Source: Paraprevotella xylaniphila YIT 11841 (GTDB lineage Bacteria > Bacteroidota > Bacteroidia > Bacteroidales > Bacteroidaceae). Taken from it: DNA of 64,000 nt. Of the stretch, positions 52,801 to 59,748 are shown piece by piece. Made by a program: the position numbers and the translations under genes. Numbering within the stretch: position 1 is the first letter of the stretch; each line of letters starts with the position of its first letter. The stretch covers positions 62,001 to 126,000 of the forward strand of contig NZ_GL883824.1 of NCBI RefSeq assembly GCF_000205165.1, read 5' to 3'. The notes beneath the pieces were generated by a model, which searched no databases, was not told the DNA's origin, and saw nothing but the letters and a program-made list of their open reading frames with translations.

Positions 52801-54259
52801 CGAAGTGGACTACCGCCTCGTCAACGATTCCGTCATCCTGCGCCCGGACAACATTTATTTCCGTAATGCCATGGTTTACGACCGGCAAGGCTCTCCCGGC
52901 AAAGACGAACACTATGCCGTAGTCAACGGTGTGCTCCAACATTCCAACCTCTCCCACATGCGTTTCGATTTCGACATCGATGCTTATAACATTCTGGGTT
53001 ATGACGTCAAGGATTTCGGGGACGAAGTGTTCTGCGGGACAGCATACGCCACCGGAAAAATCGGGTTCAACGGACAGCCGGGCAACCTGAACATCAACAT
53101 CGATGCCCGCCCCGAAGAAAACACCATGTTCGTCTACAACCTGTCCTCTCCAACGACTTTGACAGACAACCAGTTTATCACCTACAAGACGCATGAGGAC
53201 AGTATAGAAGGACATTCCCATTCCCCTGGTTTTCCCTCTCTCCCGGAACCGGAATCGGACATGCGCATCAATTTCCGCCTTAACCTGACACCGGAAGCTA
53301 CCATGAAGATTCTTATGGACCCGAAGGCCGGTGACTACATCGCCCTGAACGGACACGGGAATATCCGTGCCAACTATTATAATAAAGGAGACTTTACGAT
53401 GTATGGCACGTACACCATAGACCATGGCATTTATAAGCTCTCGTTGCAGGACGTCATCCGCAAGGACTTCATTTTCAACCCCGGCGGCACCATCGTATTC
53501 GGCGGTCCGCCCATTCAGGCCGACCTCAACCTGCAAGCCGTCTACACCGTACCCTCCGTATCGCTGAACGACCTGAGCGCACGCTCTACCTTCAGCCAGA
53601 ACAACGTACGCGTGAACTGCCTGATGAACCTTGGCGGAAAGGCCCAGTCTCCTCAAATCAGTTTCGACTTCGACCTGCCCAACGTCAATGAAGACGAGAA
53701 ACAGATGGTGCGCAGCCTCATCAGCACGGAAGAAGAAAAAAACATGCAGGTGATTTACCTCCTCGGCATCGGGCGTTTCTACACTTACGATTACAGCAAC
53801 ACGGAACAAAGCCAATCCTCCGTGGCCATGAAGTCATTGTTGTCCTCTACTCTGAGCGGGCAACTCAACCAAATGTTTTCCACGCTGCTCGGCAACAACA
53901 GCAACTGGAACATCGGGACAAACCTCAGCACAGGCGAAACGGGATGGAGCGACATGGACGTAGAAGGACTACTCTCCGGACGGCTGCTCAACAACCGCCT
54001 GCTCATCAACGGAAATTTCGGTTATCGGGACAACAGCACCAACCCGAACGGTAACTTCATCGGCGACTTCGACCTGCAGTGGCTGTTGACCCCGAGCGGA
54101 AACGTAAGCCTGAAGGCATACAGCAAAACCAACGACCGCTACTTCACCAAATCGTCGCTGACCACTCAAGGTGTCGGAATCGGACTGAAACGGGACTTCA
54201 ACACGTGGCGGGACGTATTTCGGGTATTCATTCCCAAAAAGCGGAGGAAGAACCCGTAA
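49805..54259 (+). CDS. tamB: Translocation and assembly module protein TamB
   Basis: A protein of about 1484 residues with a signal anchor, a long beta-helical AsmA/DUF490-type body and the conserved C-terminal TamB domain (DIHFNPGGTIVFGG-like FIFNPGGTIVFGGPPIQADL, then FDLPNVNEDEKQMVRSLIST). TamB-type proteins bridge inner and outer membranes and help lipid transport or outer-membrane protein assembly. Start choice: the first standard start is GTG at 49850, which cuts into the anchor. Reading upstream in frame gives IKRLRKIFRVLAGIAVGFYL from an ATT at 49805, with AAGGG five to nine bases before it. This makes a normal positively charged anchor, so the ATT was preferred. The conservative alternative is 49850. 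Confidence 0.88.
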   Translation: MKRLRKIFRVLAGIAVGFYLLSVALLHVPAVQRGVTLLISGALKDILHTELSISRVDLGYFNRIILDDVVIKDQKNKDLLKAARLSAKIEWASLLHGKISISNVQFYGFDIHLYQRTQKEKPNFQFLIDTFAKKDSLPSNPNLRINSVLVRRGKLSWHRYDKPPTPGRFNPNHIVLDKISATLSLKSYTADSLNLNVKKFSFEEHSGLQLKQLSFKITANREKAQLDHFTIELPHSRLALRPLTMGYRHIQEGNGKGRYQDFTFQGSIEQGTFSFADFIPFYPKSTQNHVLEELPPLAAEARFSGNLKQVLIDQFALYTPDRSMVLEAPLIIRHLENPAQRTIKADIRNLQITPSGLKQLSEWTSNDKISISPYLQAIGRLEVTGSLSYRPQYLKSHLNLHTDLGTLALSGSFAKGNEIEAEVHTPGFQLGKLAGREEQFGETAFDLSGKGLLRSGAYPALLLQGTIGRFSYNHYDYHDITVDVDYRKGGFAGNVSINDPHLALTTKGEFNLHSSTPYIKAEASVRHFAPHALALTSKYAGTVFQGNLQADFQGHNIENMEGLISLNDFCMSTSEENYTLGPICFKATNEPGKRNLSLHSDFLHAEMEGDFRLGTLIAHSRKLLHAYIPSFVKTPQLKKDTPDEVALYVHIDHTEPIEKIFDIPLQIPKAGHINGYFNSRTEELDFNASIPAFNYNGQQLDDIRILAGRVNDSLTCTLDFKKQIGKAPVDFRLLARAAHDNVYTGLNWTNHAEKIYQGSISADTRFTRNEEKKMLTDIKFHPSQIIVNDSAWNVHASSVHAAPGLVNINGFTIEQSDRHLILNGNVSGNPGDSLTVDLKDINLEYIFNIINFHAVDFAGQATGRIYATNLMKSPEVDAHLHVRNFTFNQAYLGEMNLHGGWEKEKNAIFLHARMADPAHRSMTSVDGDIRIGAAPKGGLDLMIRTENIDLAFLNHYTDGIFTGLHGRASGWTRVFGPFKGINLEGDMLVSEGGMKVNATEVDYRLVNDSVILRPDNIYFRNAMVYDRQGSPGKDEHYAVVNGVLQHSNLSHMRFDFDIDAYNILGYDVKDFGDEVFCGTAYATGKIGFNGQPGNLNINIDARPEENTMFVYNLSSPTTLTDNQFITYKTHEDSIEGHSHSPGFPSLPEPESDMRINFRLNLTPEATMKILMDPKAGDYIALNGHGNIRANYYNKGDFTMYGTYTIDHGIYKLSLQDVIRKDFIFNPGGTIVFGGPPIQADLNLQAVYTVPSVSLNDLSARSTFSQNNVRVNCLMNLGGKAQSPQISFDFDLPNVNEDEKQMVRSLISTEEEKNMQVIYLLGIGRFYTYDYSNTEQSQSSVAMKSLLSSTLSGQLNQMFSTLLGNNSNWNIGTNLSTGETGWSDMDVEGLLSGRLLNNRLLINGNFGYRDNSTNPNGNFIGDFDLQWLLTPSGNVSLKAYSKTNDRYFTKSSLTTQGVGIGLKRDFNTWRDVFRVFIPKKRRKNP

Positions 54260-54306
54260 ATACCGTTCCTCTCTTTTTCACTCACAACATACTAAAAACA
54301 AAGCGT

Positions 54307-54774
54307 ATGGGAAACAAAAAATTTATGCGCAAAGCCATTGAGCTTTCAGTAGAGAACGTAAAAAACGGCGGCGGCCCGTTCGGTGCCGTCATCGTAAAAG
54401 GAGATGAAATCGTCGCAACCGGAGTAAACCGGGTGACTGCCCACAACGATCCGACGGCCCATGCGGAAGTCAGCGCAATCCGCGAAGCTTGCCGCCGACT
54501 GGGCACCTTCGACCTTAGCGGTTGCGAAATATACACATCTTGCGAGCCTTGCCCGATGTGCCTCGGTGCTATATACTGGGCTCATCTCGACAAAATATAC
54601 TACGGTAATAATAAGGACGATGCAGCCGATATCGGATTTGACGATTCCTTTATCTACGAAGAACTGGCTCTCCCCCGTCAAGACCGCAAGAAAGCTATGG
54701 AAGAACTGCTGCCCGAAGAAGCCATCGCGGCTTTCGACCTATGGCGGAACACGACGGACAAAACAGAGTATTAG
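54307..54774 (+). CDS. Nucleoside/guanine deaminase (GuaD-like)
   Basis: A 155-residue zinc enzyme of the cytidine-deaminase fold. The zinc ligands are visible in HAEVSAIREACRRLG (His52, catalytic Glu54) and CEPCPMCLGAIYWA (Cys82, Cys85). Sequence around FGAVIVKGDEIVATGVNRVT and the ending LLPEEAIAAFDLW resemble bacterial guanine deaminase, which turns guanine into xanthine. tRNA adenosine deaminase TadA is the alternative, but the IYWA segment and short C-terminus favour GuaD. The ATG at 54307 was chosen; the frame extends upstream only inside tamB. It lies 47 bp after tamB. Confidence 0.88.
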   Translation: MGNKKFMRKAIELSVENVKNGGGPFGAVIVKGDEIVATGVNRVTAHNDPTAHAEVSAIREACRRLGTFDLSGCEIYTSCEPCPMCLGAIYWAHLDKIYYGNNKDDAADIGFDDSFIYEELALPRQDRKKAMEELLPEEAIAAFDLWRNTTDKTEY

Positions 54775-54820
54775 CCCTCTGCCATTCCGGATTATCACCA
54801 TTACGTCGTACCTCTTTAAT

Positions 54821-54860
54821 GAAAAATCCAAAGTCCGTTATAGGTAGCTTTGGATTTTTC
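54821..54860 (+). terminator. Terminator after the deaminase gene
   Basis: GAAAAATCCAAAG (54821-54833) pairs with CTTTGGATTTTTC (54848-54860), 13 pairs and a 14-base loop. The T-run forms part of the stem, so it could work in both directions. Confidence 0.75.
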
Positions 54861-54920
54861 ATTGTTCATATTTATACAAAAAAAATATTCATAAATTCTT
54901 TTCATTAGAGAAAAAATGTT

Positions 54921-54928
54921 TAATTTTG
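54921..54928 (+). promoter_or_regulatory. -7 box of the candidate small RNA
   Basis: TAATTTTG, an exact TAnnTTTG match with T-rich sequence about 20 bases upstream. Transcription should start near 54934. Confidence 0.5.
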
Positions 54929-54933
54929 CCGAT

Positions 54934-55160
54934 GCGATGTAGAACGAAGCGTCGGGACACATCCTCTTTGTGGGAACAAAATTGCATTTACTGCATATTC
55001 TTGTCAATGTTGAAACCTGAGAAATTTCAAAAACAAGTCTGATGAGAAAGTGTGGGTGGATGCCTGTGTCATGCGCAGGCTTCCATTCCCGTCTTTCCAG
55101 ACTTAGGGTTTTCTCAGGACCTCAACATTAGAAAAACGGGATGGAGGCTGCGCTATATTT
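54934..55160 (+). ncRNA. Candidate structured small RNA, possibly 6S-like
   Basis: The gap between the deaminase and the LRR gene contains one long rod-shaped fold downstream of a promoter. The outer stem is AATGTTGA (55006-55013) with TCAACATT (55122-55129). It continues with CCTGAGAAA / TTTCTCAGG, then an internal bubble. Further in are AAGTCTG / CAGACTT, GAAAG / CTTTC, GGGTGGA / TTCCATTCCC and GCCTG / CAGGC around the apical loop TGTCATGCG. The 5' part AGCG..CATCC can pair with GGATG..CGCT near 55138-55152 as a closing stem. A long rod with a central bubble is the shape of 6S RNA. The sequence shows no tmRNA, RNase P or SRP RNA signature. Identity is inferred; a regulatory leader for the LRR gene is the other option. 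Confidence 0.5.
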
Positions 55161-55222
55161 ATATCAAATATTGCCCCCACTTTTAATCCCTTTTTCTCCA
55201 CCAATCTGCTACGGGCAATAAA

Positions 55223-56332
55223 ATGATGGAATATAAATCAAATCAGCATAGACAAATGGCTACAGTCAAAAACATCCTATCACAAATATTCTTTCCCAAA
55301 AGGCAAGAATTATCCTCCCACGAACCGTATTCCGGTTCATGCGGAACTCGTGCTCAATGGAACCTGAATCCTGAAAACGAAGAACTCCGTATCACTGGTA
55401 CGGGACCACTTTTCGATTTTTTCGGTGAAAAAGAAGTTCCCTGGGAAAGCCATCTGGACCACATCCGAAAAGTGGTCGTCGCCCACGGTATCACTTACAT
55501 AGGATTCCAGGCCTTCAGTTACTGCACGTCCTTATCAAGCGTAGAACTTCCGGACACACTGACTGGCATAGGACAGCACGCCTTTGCCGATTGCAAAAAC
55601 CTGACGGAAATAAAGCTCCCCGAAGGACTGTTGCAACTCAAAAGCAATAGTTTTGCGGGCTGTATCTCCCTCGCTTCTGTATCACTGCCCCCCACCGTGG
55701 CCTATCTCGGAAATTCCGCATTCGAAGGATGCAACAGTTTTACACGAATCGACATTCCGGACAAAATCGTTCATATCGGCGACCGCGTTTTCGCTGACTG
55801 CCATGCGTTGGAACAAATAACCATTCCTCCCTCCGTACATCATTTAGGCAAACACATATTCTCAGGTTGCCGCTCGCTAAAGACCCTAACCGTCCCCTTT
55901 CCGGCCTGTGGCACTCCGGCCACCTATTCTAACTTCGGCGAACTCTTCGGTACTACCCCCGACACCGAGATGCGGAAAATAAGCCAGGATAACGAAACGG
56001 GAAAGGAAACAAACTATTACCTTCCCCGCAACCTTTCCGTCCTTCGCATATTGGAGGGATGCGAAGTCATTCCGTCCAAATGCCTCATGAATTGCTTTGT
56101 GCTGAAAGAACTCCACCTTCCGGCTTCACTTTATATGATGGGCGAAAAAGCCATTTACGGCTGTGCCGGCCTGAAAAACATTTATTGCCAAGCTGCGGAA
56201 CCGGCCTCTATCCATGCCGACACCTTCGAAAGCATCAGGTTCAACGTTTGCCGGCTCCACGTCCCGCAAGGTTCTACAGAGAAATACAAACAAGACAAGC
56301 ACTGGAAACCTTTCTCACTGATAGAAGAATAA
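55223..56332 (+). CDS. BspA-type leucine-rich repeat protein
   Basis: A 369-residue protein with five or more LRR_5 repeats between residues 90 and 230 (for example YIGFQAFSYCTSLSSVELPD, IGQHAFADCKNLTEIKLPEG and LGNSAFEGCNSFTRIDIPD). A further group lies near the C-terminus (MGEKAIYGCAGLKNIYCQA). BspA-like repeats usually occur in secreted adhesins, but no signal peptide is visible here: the N-terminus is polar (MMEYKSNQHRQMATVKN). There is no obvious type IX sorting domain at the end. It may be cytoplasmic, or use an unrecognised export route. The start may be 55223, 55226 or 55256. Confidence 0.82.
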   Translation: MMEYKSNQHRQMATVKNILSQIFFPKRQELSSHEPYSGSCGTRAQWNLNPENEELRITGTGPLFDFFGEKEVPWESHLDHIRKVVVAHGITYIGFQAFSYCTSLSSVELPDTLTGIGQHAFADCKNLTEIKLPEGLLQLKSNSFAGCISLASVSLPPTVAYLGNSAFEGCNSFTRIDIPDKIVHIGDRVFADCHALEQITIPPSVHHLGKHIFSGCRSLKTLTVPFPACGTPATYSNFGELFGTTPDTEMRKISQDNETGKETNYYLPRNLSVLRILEGCEVIPSKCLMNCFVLKELHLPASLYMMGEKAIYGCAGLKNIYCQAAEPASIHADTFESIRFNVCRLHVPQGSTEKYKQDKHWKPFSLIEE

Positions 56333-56522
56333 GGAACAACCTTACAGGTGATGAACCGGAGTTGAATCTGTGTCTATCTTTTTCCTTTCGTCCCAACCCG
56401 TAAAAAGAAGAAACAAAGATTATCTTCCATACTTCCGATTTTCAATCAAATAAAAATATAAAAATTAGACCATCATGCAGTTTTTTCCGTTCAGCAAAGT
56501 AGCAAGCCTCGCATATTTTCCT

Positions 56523-56530
56523 TACTTTTG
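56523..56530 (+). promoter_or_regulatory. -7 box upstream of nth
   Basis: TACTTTTG, an exact TAnnTTTG match 86 bases before the nth ATG. The rest of the 56333-56616 gap shows no gene and no convincing terminator for the LRR gene. Confidence 0.45.
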
Positions 56531-56616
56531 CACGAAATAGGCTGTATTCCGGCAATCTGAAGCCAGCTTCACGGCATTCGGTTTGTCCTGTCTTTGCCTG
56601 TAAACAGCAAGAGAAA

Positions 56617-57285
56617 ATGAAAAAGCAAGAACTCTATGACCGTGTCATTGCTTATTTTGAACAAGCAATGCCCGTGGCTGAAACCGAGCTGCACTACCAC
56701 GACCCGTTCCAACTGTTGGTAGCAGTCATACTTTCCGCCCAATGTACGGACAAACGGGTCAACATGATTACCCCTCCGCTCTTCCGCGACTACCCCACTC
56801 CGGAGGCCATGGCCGCCGCCACGCCGGAAACCATTTATGAATACGTCCGTAGCGTGAGTTATCCCAACAACAAAGCCAAGCACCTGGTAGGGATGGCACG
56901 CATGTTGGTGGAAAACTACCACAGCGAGGTTCCTTCCGATTTGGACGAGTTGGTCAAACTTCCCGGCGTAGGACGTAAGACGGCCAACGTCATCCAAGCC
57001 GTCGTTTTTGAAAAAGCCGCCATGGCCGTAGACACCCATGTGTTCCGCGTGAGCCACCGCATCGGGCTCGTCCCTGCCACCTGCACCACGCCTTACAGCG
57101 TGGAAAAACAACTGGTACGTTATTTCCCGGCTCCCATTATCCCCAAAGCCCATCACTGGCTCATCCTGCACGGACGCTATACCTGCACGGCACGTACGCC
57201 CAAATGCGAGGCCTGCGGACTGAAAATGATATGCCGGCATTACCTGCGTACCCACGGAGCGGCACGCCCTTCCGCCCAACCGTAA
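56617..57285 (+). CDS. nth: Endonuclease III
   Basis: A 222-residue DNA glycosylase/AP lyase that removes oxidised pyrimidines. The helix-hairpin-helix motif is LPGVGRKTANVIQ with the catalytic lysine (RKTA), and the catalytic aspartate is in MAVDTHVFRVSHR. The 4Fe-4S cluster loop C-X6-C-X2-C-X5-C is seen in YTCTARTPKCEACGLKMICR. VAVILSAQCTDKRVN is the conserved N-terminal stretch. Length is typical (about 210-220). The gene is alone between the LRR gene and pgk. Confidence 0.96.
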   Translation: MKKQELYDRVIAYFEQAMPVAETELHYHDPFQLLVAVILSAQCTDKRVNMITPPLFRDYPTPEAMAAATPETIYEYVRSVSYPNNKAKHLVGMARMLVENYHSEVPSDLDELVKLPGVGRKTANVIQAVVFEKAAMAVDTHVFRVSHRIGLVPATCTTPYSVEKQLVRYFPAPIIPKAHHWLILHGRYTCTARTPKCEACGLKMICRHYLRTHGAARPSAQP

Positions 57286-57359
57286 ACAACCCGTGGCACG
57301 ACGAGCGGAAACACCGCGTGAAAACGTAGCCCGTCCTCCGCAAATAAAGGGTCTGCTTT

Positions 57360-57391
57360 CTTGCAAATATGAGCGGAAAAGTATAATTTTG
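57360..57391 (+). promoter_or_regulatory. pgk promoter
   Basis: CTTG (57360-57363), a 20-base spacer and TAATTTTG (57384-57391) fit the Bacteroidetes consensus well. The leader to the pgk ATG is about 60 bases. Confidence 0.65.
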
Positions 57392-57458
57392 CAGTGCTGT
57401 AAAAGCATCATATTAAAGAAAGAAACGACAGAAAACCTTTAAATAAAGATTTAAAATT

Positions 57459-58706
57459 ATGACTATTGACAATTACAAGTTTGCCGGCAAGAAGGCAATC
57501 GTACGTGTGGACTTCAATGTCCCCTTGGATGAGAACGGTAAGATTACAGACGATACCCGTATTCGCGGAGCATTGCCGACGCTGAAGAAAATCCTGGCCG
57601 AAGGCGGTGCGCTCATCATCATGAGCCACATGGGCAAGCCGAAAGGCAAAGTGAACCCGAAGTTTTCTTTGAGCCAGATTGTAGACGCCGTTTCAGAGAA
57701 ATTGGGCGTAGCCGTAAAATTCGCTCCCGATTGCGCCAAGGCCGCTGACGCTGCCGCTGCTTTGAAACCGGGTGAAGTTCTGTTGTTGGAAAACCTCCGC
57801 TTCTATCCTGAAGAAGAAGGCAAACCTGTAGGCATCGACAAGGAAGACCCCGCTTACGAAGAGGCCAAGAAAGCCATGAAGGCTTCCCAGAAAGAGTTTG
57901 CCAAGACATTGGCTTCATACGCAGACTGCTACGTAAACGACGCGTTCGGAACAGCTCACCGCAAACATGCTTCTACGGCTGTCATCGCCGACTATTTCGA
58001 TGCCGACAACAAGATGCTCGGCTATCTGATGGAGAAAGAAGTGAACGCTGTAGACAACGTGTTGAGCAACATCAAACGTCCGTTCACGGCCATCATGGGC
58101 GGTTCTAAGGTTTCTACCAAAATCGGTATCATCGAAAACCTGATGGACAAGGTGGACAACCTGATTCTGTGCGGCGGTATGACTTATACTTTTGCCAAAG
58201 CCCAGGGCGGCAAGATCGGTAACTCCATCTGCGAAGACGACAAATTGCAGTTGGCTCTCGATATCATCGAAAAGGCGAAGGCCAAAGGCGTAAACCTCGT
58301 ATTGGGTACGGACTGCGTGGCTGCCGACGCTTTTGCCAACGACGCGCACACACAAGTGGTTCCGGCCAACAACATTCCTGAAGGTTGGGAAGGCTTAGAC
58401 GCAGGTCCGGCTACCCAAAAAGCTTTTGCCGAAGCCATCAAGGGTGCCAAGACGATTCTGTGGAACGGTCCTGCCGGCGTATTCGAATTCGATAACTTCA
58501 CAGCCGGTTCGCGTGCCATTGCCGAGGCTATTGCCGAAGCTACCAAAAACGGTGCGTTCTCGCTCATCGGCGGTGGTGATTCCGTAGCATGTATCAACAA
58601 GTTCGGCATGGCCGACCAGGTTTCTTACATTTCTACGGGCGGTGGTGCCTTGCTCGAAGCCATCGAAGGCAAGATTCTTCCGGGTATCGCAGCCATTAAA
58701 GGTTAA
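57459..58706 (+). CDS. pgk: Phosphoglycerate kinase
   Basis: A 415-residue glycolytic enzyme that transfers phosphate from 1,3-bisphosphoglycerate to ADP. The family signature is [19 protein letters not shown], followed by [60 protein letters not shown] and the C-terminal nucleotide site [17 protein letters not shown] with [13 protein letters not shown]. It is preceded by a strong promoter and followed by a hairpin, so it is mainly monocistronic. Confidence 0.97.
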   Translation: MTIDNYKFAGKKAIVRVDFNVPLDENGKITDDTRIRGALPTLKKILAEGGALIIMSHMGKPKGKVNPKFSLSQIVDAVSEKLGVAVKFAPDCAKAADAAAALKPGEVLLLENLRFYPEEEGKPVGIDKEDPAYEEAKKAMKASQKEFAKTLASYADCYVNDAFGTAHRKHASTAVIADYFDADNKMLGYLMEKEVNAVDNVLSNIKRPFTAIMGGSKVSTKIGIIENLMDKVDNLILCGGMTYTFAKAQGGKIGNSICEDDKLQLALDIIEKAKAKGVNLVLGTDCVAADAFANDAHTQVVPANNIPEGWEGLDAGPATQKAFAEAIKGAKTILWNGPAGVFEFDNFTAGSRAIAEAIAEATKNGAFSLIGGGDSVACINKFGMADQVSYISTGGGALLEAIEGKILPGIAAIKG

Positions 58707-58733
58707 TCCGTCCCGGCGGACATTCTGAAATAC

Positions 58734-58772
58734 GAAGGGCGACTTGTGCATACGGGTTGCCCTTCTTCATTC
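58734..58772 (+). terminator. Likely terminator after pgk
   Basis: GAAGGGCGAC (58734-58743) pairs with GTTGCCCTTC (58756-58765), 10 pairs with one G-T, followed by TTCATT. The T-run is weak and overlaps the region just before the next start codon. Confidence 0.5.
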
Positions 58773-58781
58773 CAAAACTCC

Positions 58782-59744
58782 ATGAAGAAGTTAATTCCCC
58801 TACTCCTCTTGTTAGGTATCGTGTGCGGATGCCATTCCGGACAGAACGATACGGCTACCTCGCAGACCGAAAAAACGCGTCAAGATTCCTTAGCCCTTAA
58901 GGTGGCCTTGATGCCGACCTTGGACTGCCTGCCATTCTACTATGCCCAACGATGCGGACTGTTCAAAGAATTAGGTCTGGACATCCGCCTGCAAACTTTC
59001 AATGCCCAAATGGACTGTGATACAGCTTTCGCCCGCAGGCACGTGGACGTGTCCTACACAGACCTGATTCGTGCCGCATGGATGCAAAGCAAAGGTACGG
59101 GGTTGTATGTATTCATGCAGGCGGACGGACACCATGAATTGTTGACAGCCAAAAGCAGACGCATACGACAGACCAAACATTTAAAGGAACGGATGGTGGC
59201 CATGGCCCGCCACTCGGTGACAGACCTCTTGTTAGACACGGTCATCGGACAGGCACGTCTGGAACCGTCTACGGTCTACCATCCCCAAATCAACGACATC
59301 CGGCTCCGGTACGACATGCTGAACAATGCCACGATAGACGCAGCTTTCCTTCCCGAACCGTATGCCACGCAAGCCAAGCTGAAAGGACATAGGAGCATCT
59401 ACGACAGCCGGAAGCCACACATACGACTCATGGCCTTCATGGTTTCGTCCGACGTTGTGGCCGACAAAAGGAAATCGGAACAAATGCGCTTGCTGCTGCA
59501 AGGCTACAACAAAGCCGTGGAACAAATCAACCGTAAGGAACAAACGGACAGCATACGGAACATACTGCTCGGCTACCCAGTGGAACCGGAAACGATAGAT
59601 TCCCTGAAAATACCGGCTTACCCTCAAGCCCAAAAAGCGGAAAAAGACAACGTGGCCACAGCCCTCAGTTTCCTGACTTACCGACATTTGATTACGCCTG
59701 AATATACGGGCGACACGCTCATCCACACACCATTCATCCCTTAA
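58782..59744 (+). CDS. NMT1/SsuA-like solute-binding lipoprotein
   Basis: A 320-residue lipoprotein: the signal ends in GIVCGC with the lipobox cysteine near residue 15-17. The ATG at 58782 was chosen because it begins the signal peptide; upstream extension to 58746 lies in the terminator hairpin. The mature protein has a periplasmic-binding-protein fold of the SsuA/THI5 type: LKVALMPTLDCLPFYYAQRC, GLFKELGLDIRLQTFNAQMD, VDVSYTDLIRAAW, and AAFLPEPYATQAKL in the C-terminal lobe. Such proteins bind sulfonates, thiamine precursors or similar small molecules for ABC import. No permease or ATPase is adjacent, so the substrate and transporter are unknown. Confidence 0.75.
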   Translation: MKKLIPLLLLLGIVCGCHSGQNDTATSQTEKTRQDSLALKVALMPTLDCLPFYYAQRCGLFKELGLDIRLQTFNAQMDCDTAFARRHVDVSYTDLIRAAWMQSKGTGLYVFMQADGHHELLTAKSRRIRQTKHLKERMVAMARHSVTDLLLDTVIGQARLEPSTVYHPQINDIRLRYDMLNNATIDAAFLPEPYATQAKLKGHRSIYDSRKPHIRLMAFMVSSDVVADKRKSEQMRLLLQGYNKAVEQINRKEQTDSIRNILLGYPVEPETIDSLKIPAYPQAQKAEKDNVATALSFLTYRHLITPEYTGDTLIHTPFIP

Positions 59745-59748
59745 ACTT

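Noticed and set aside
54079-54306. Upstream extension of the deaminase frame inside tamB
   Set aside because: Different frame from tamB with no homology; the deaminase family starts at the 54307 ATG.
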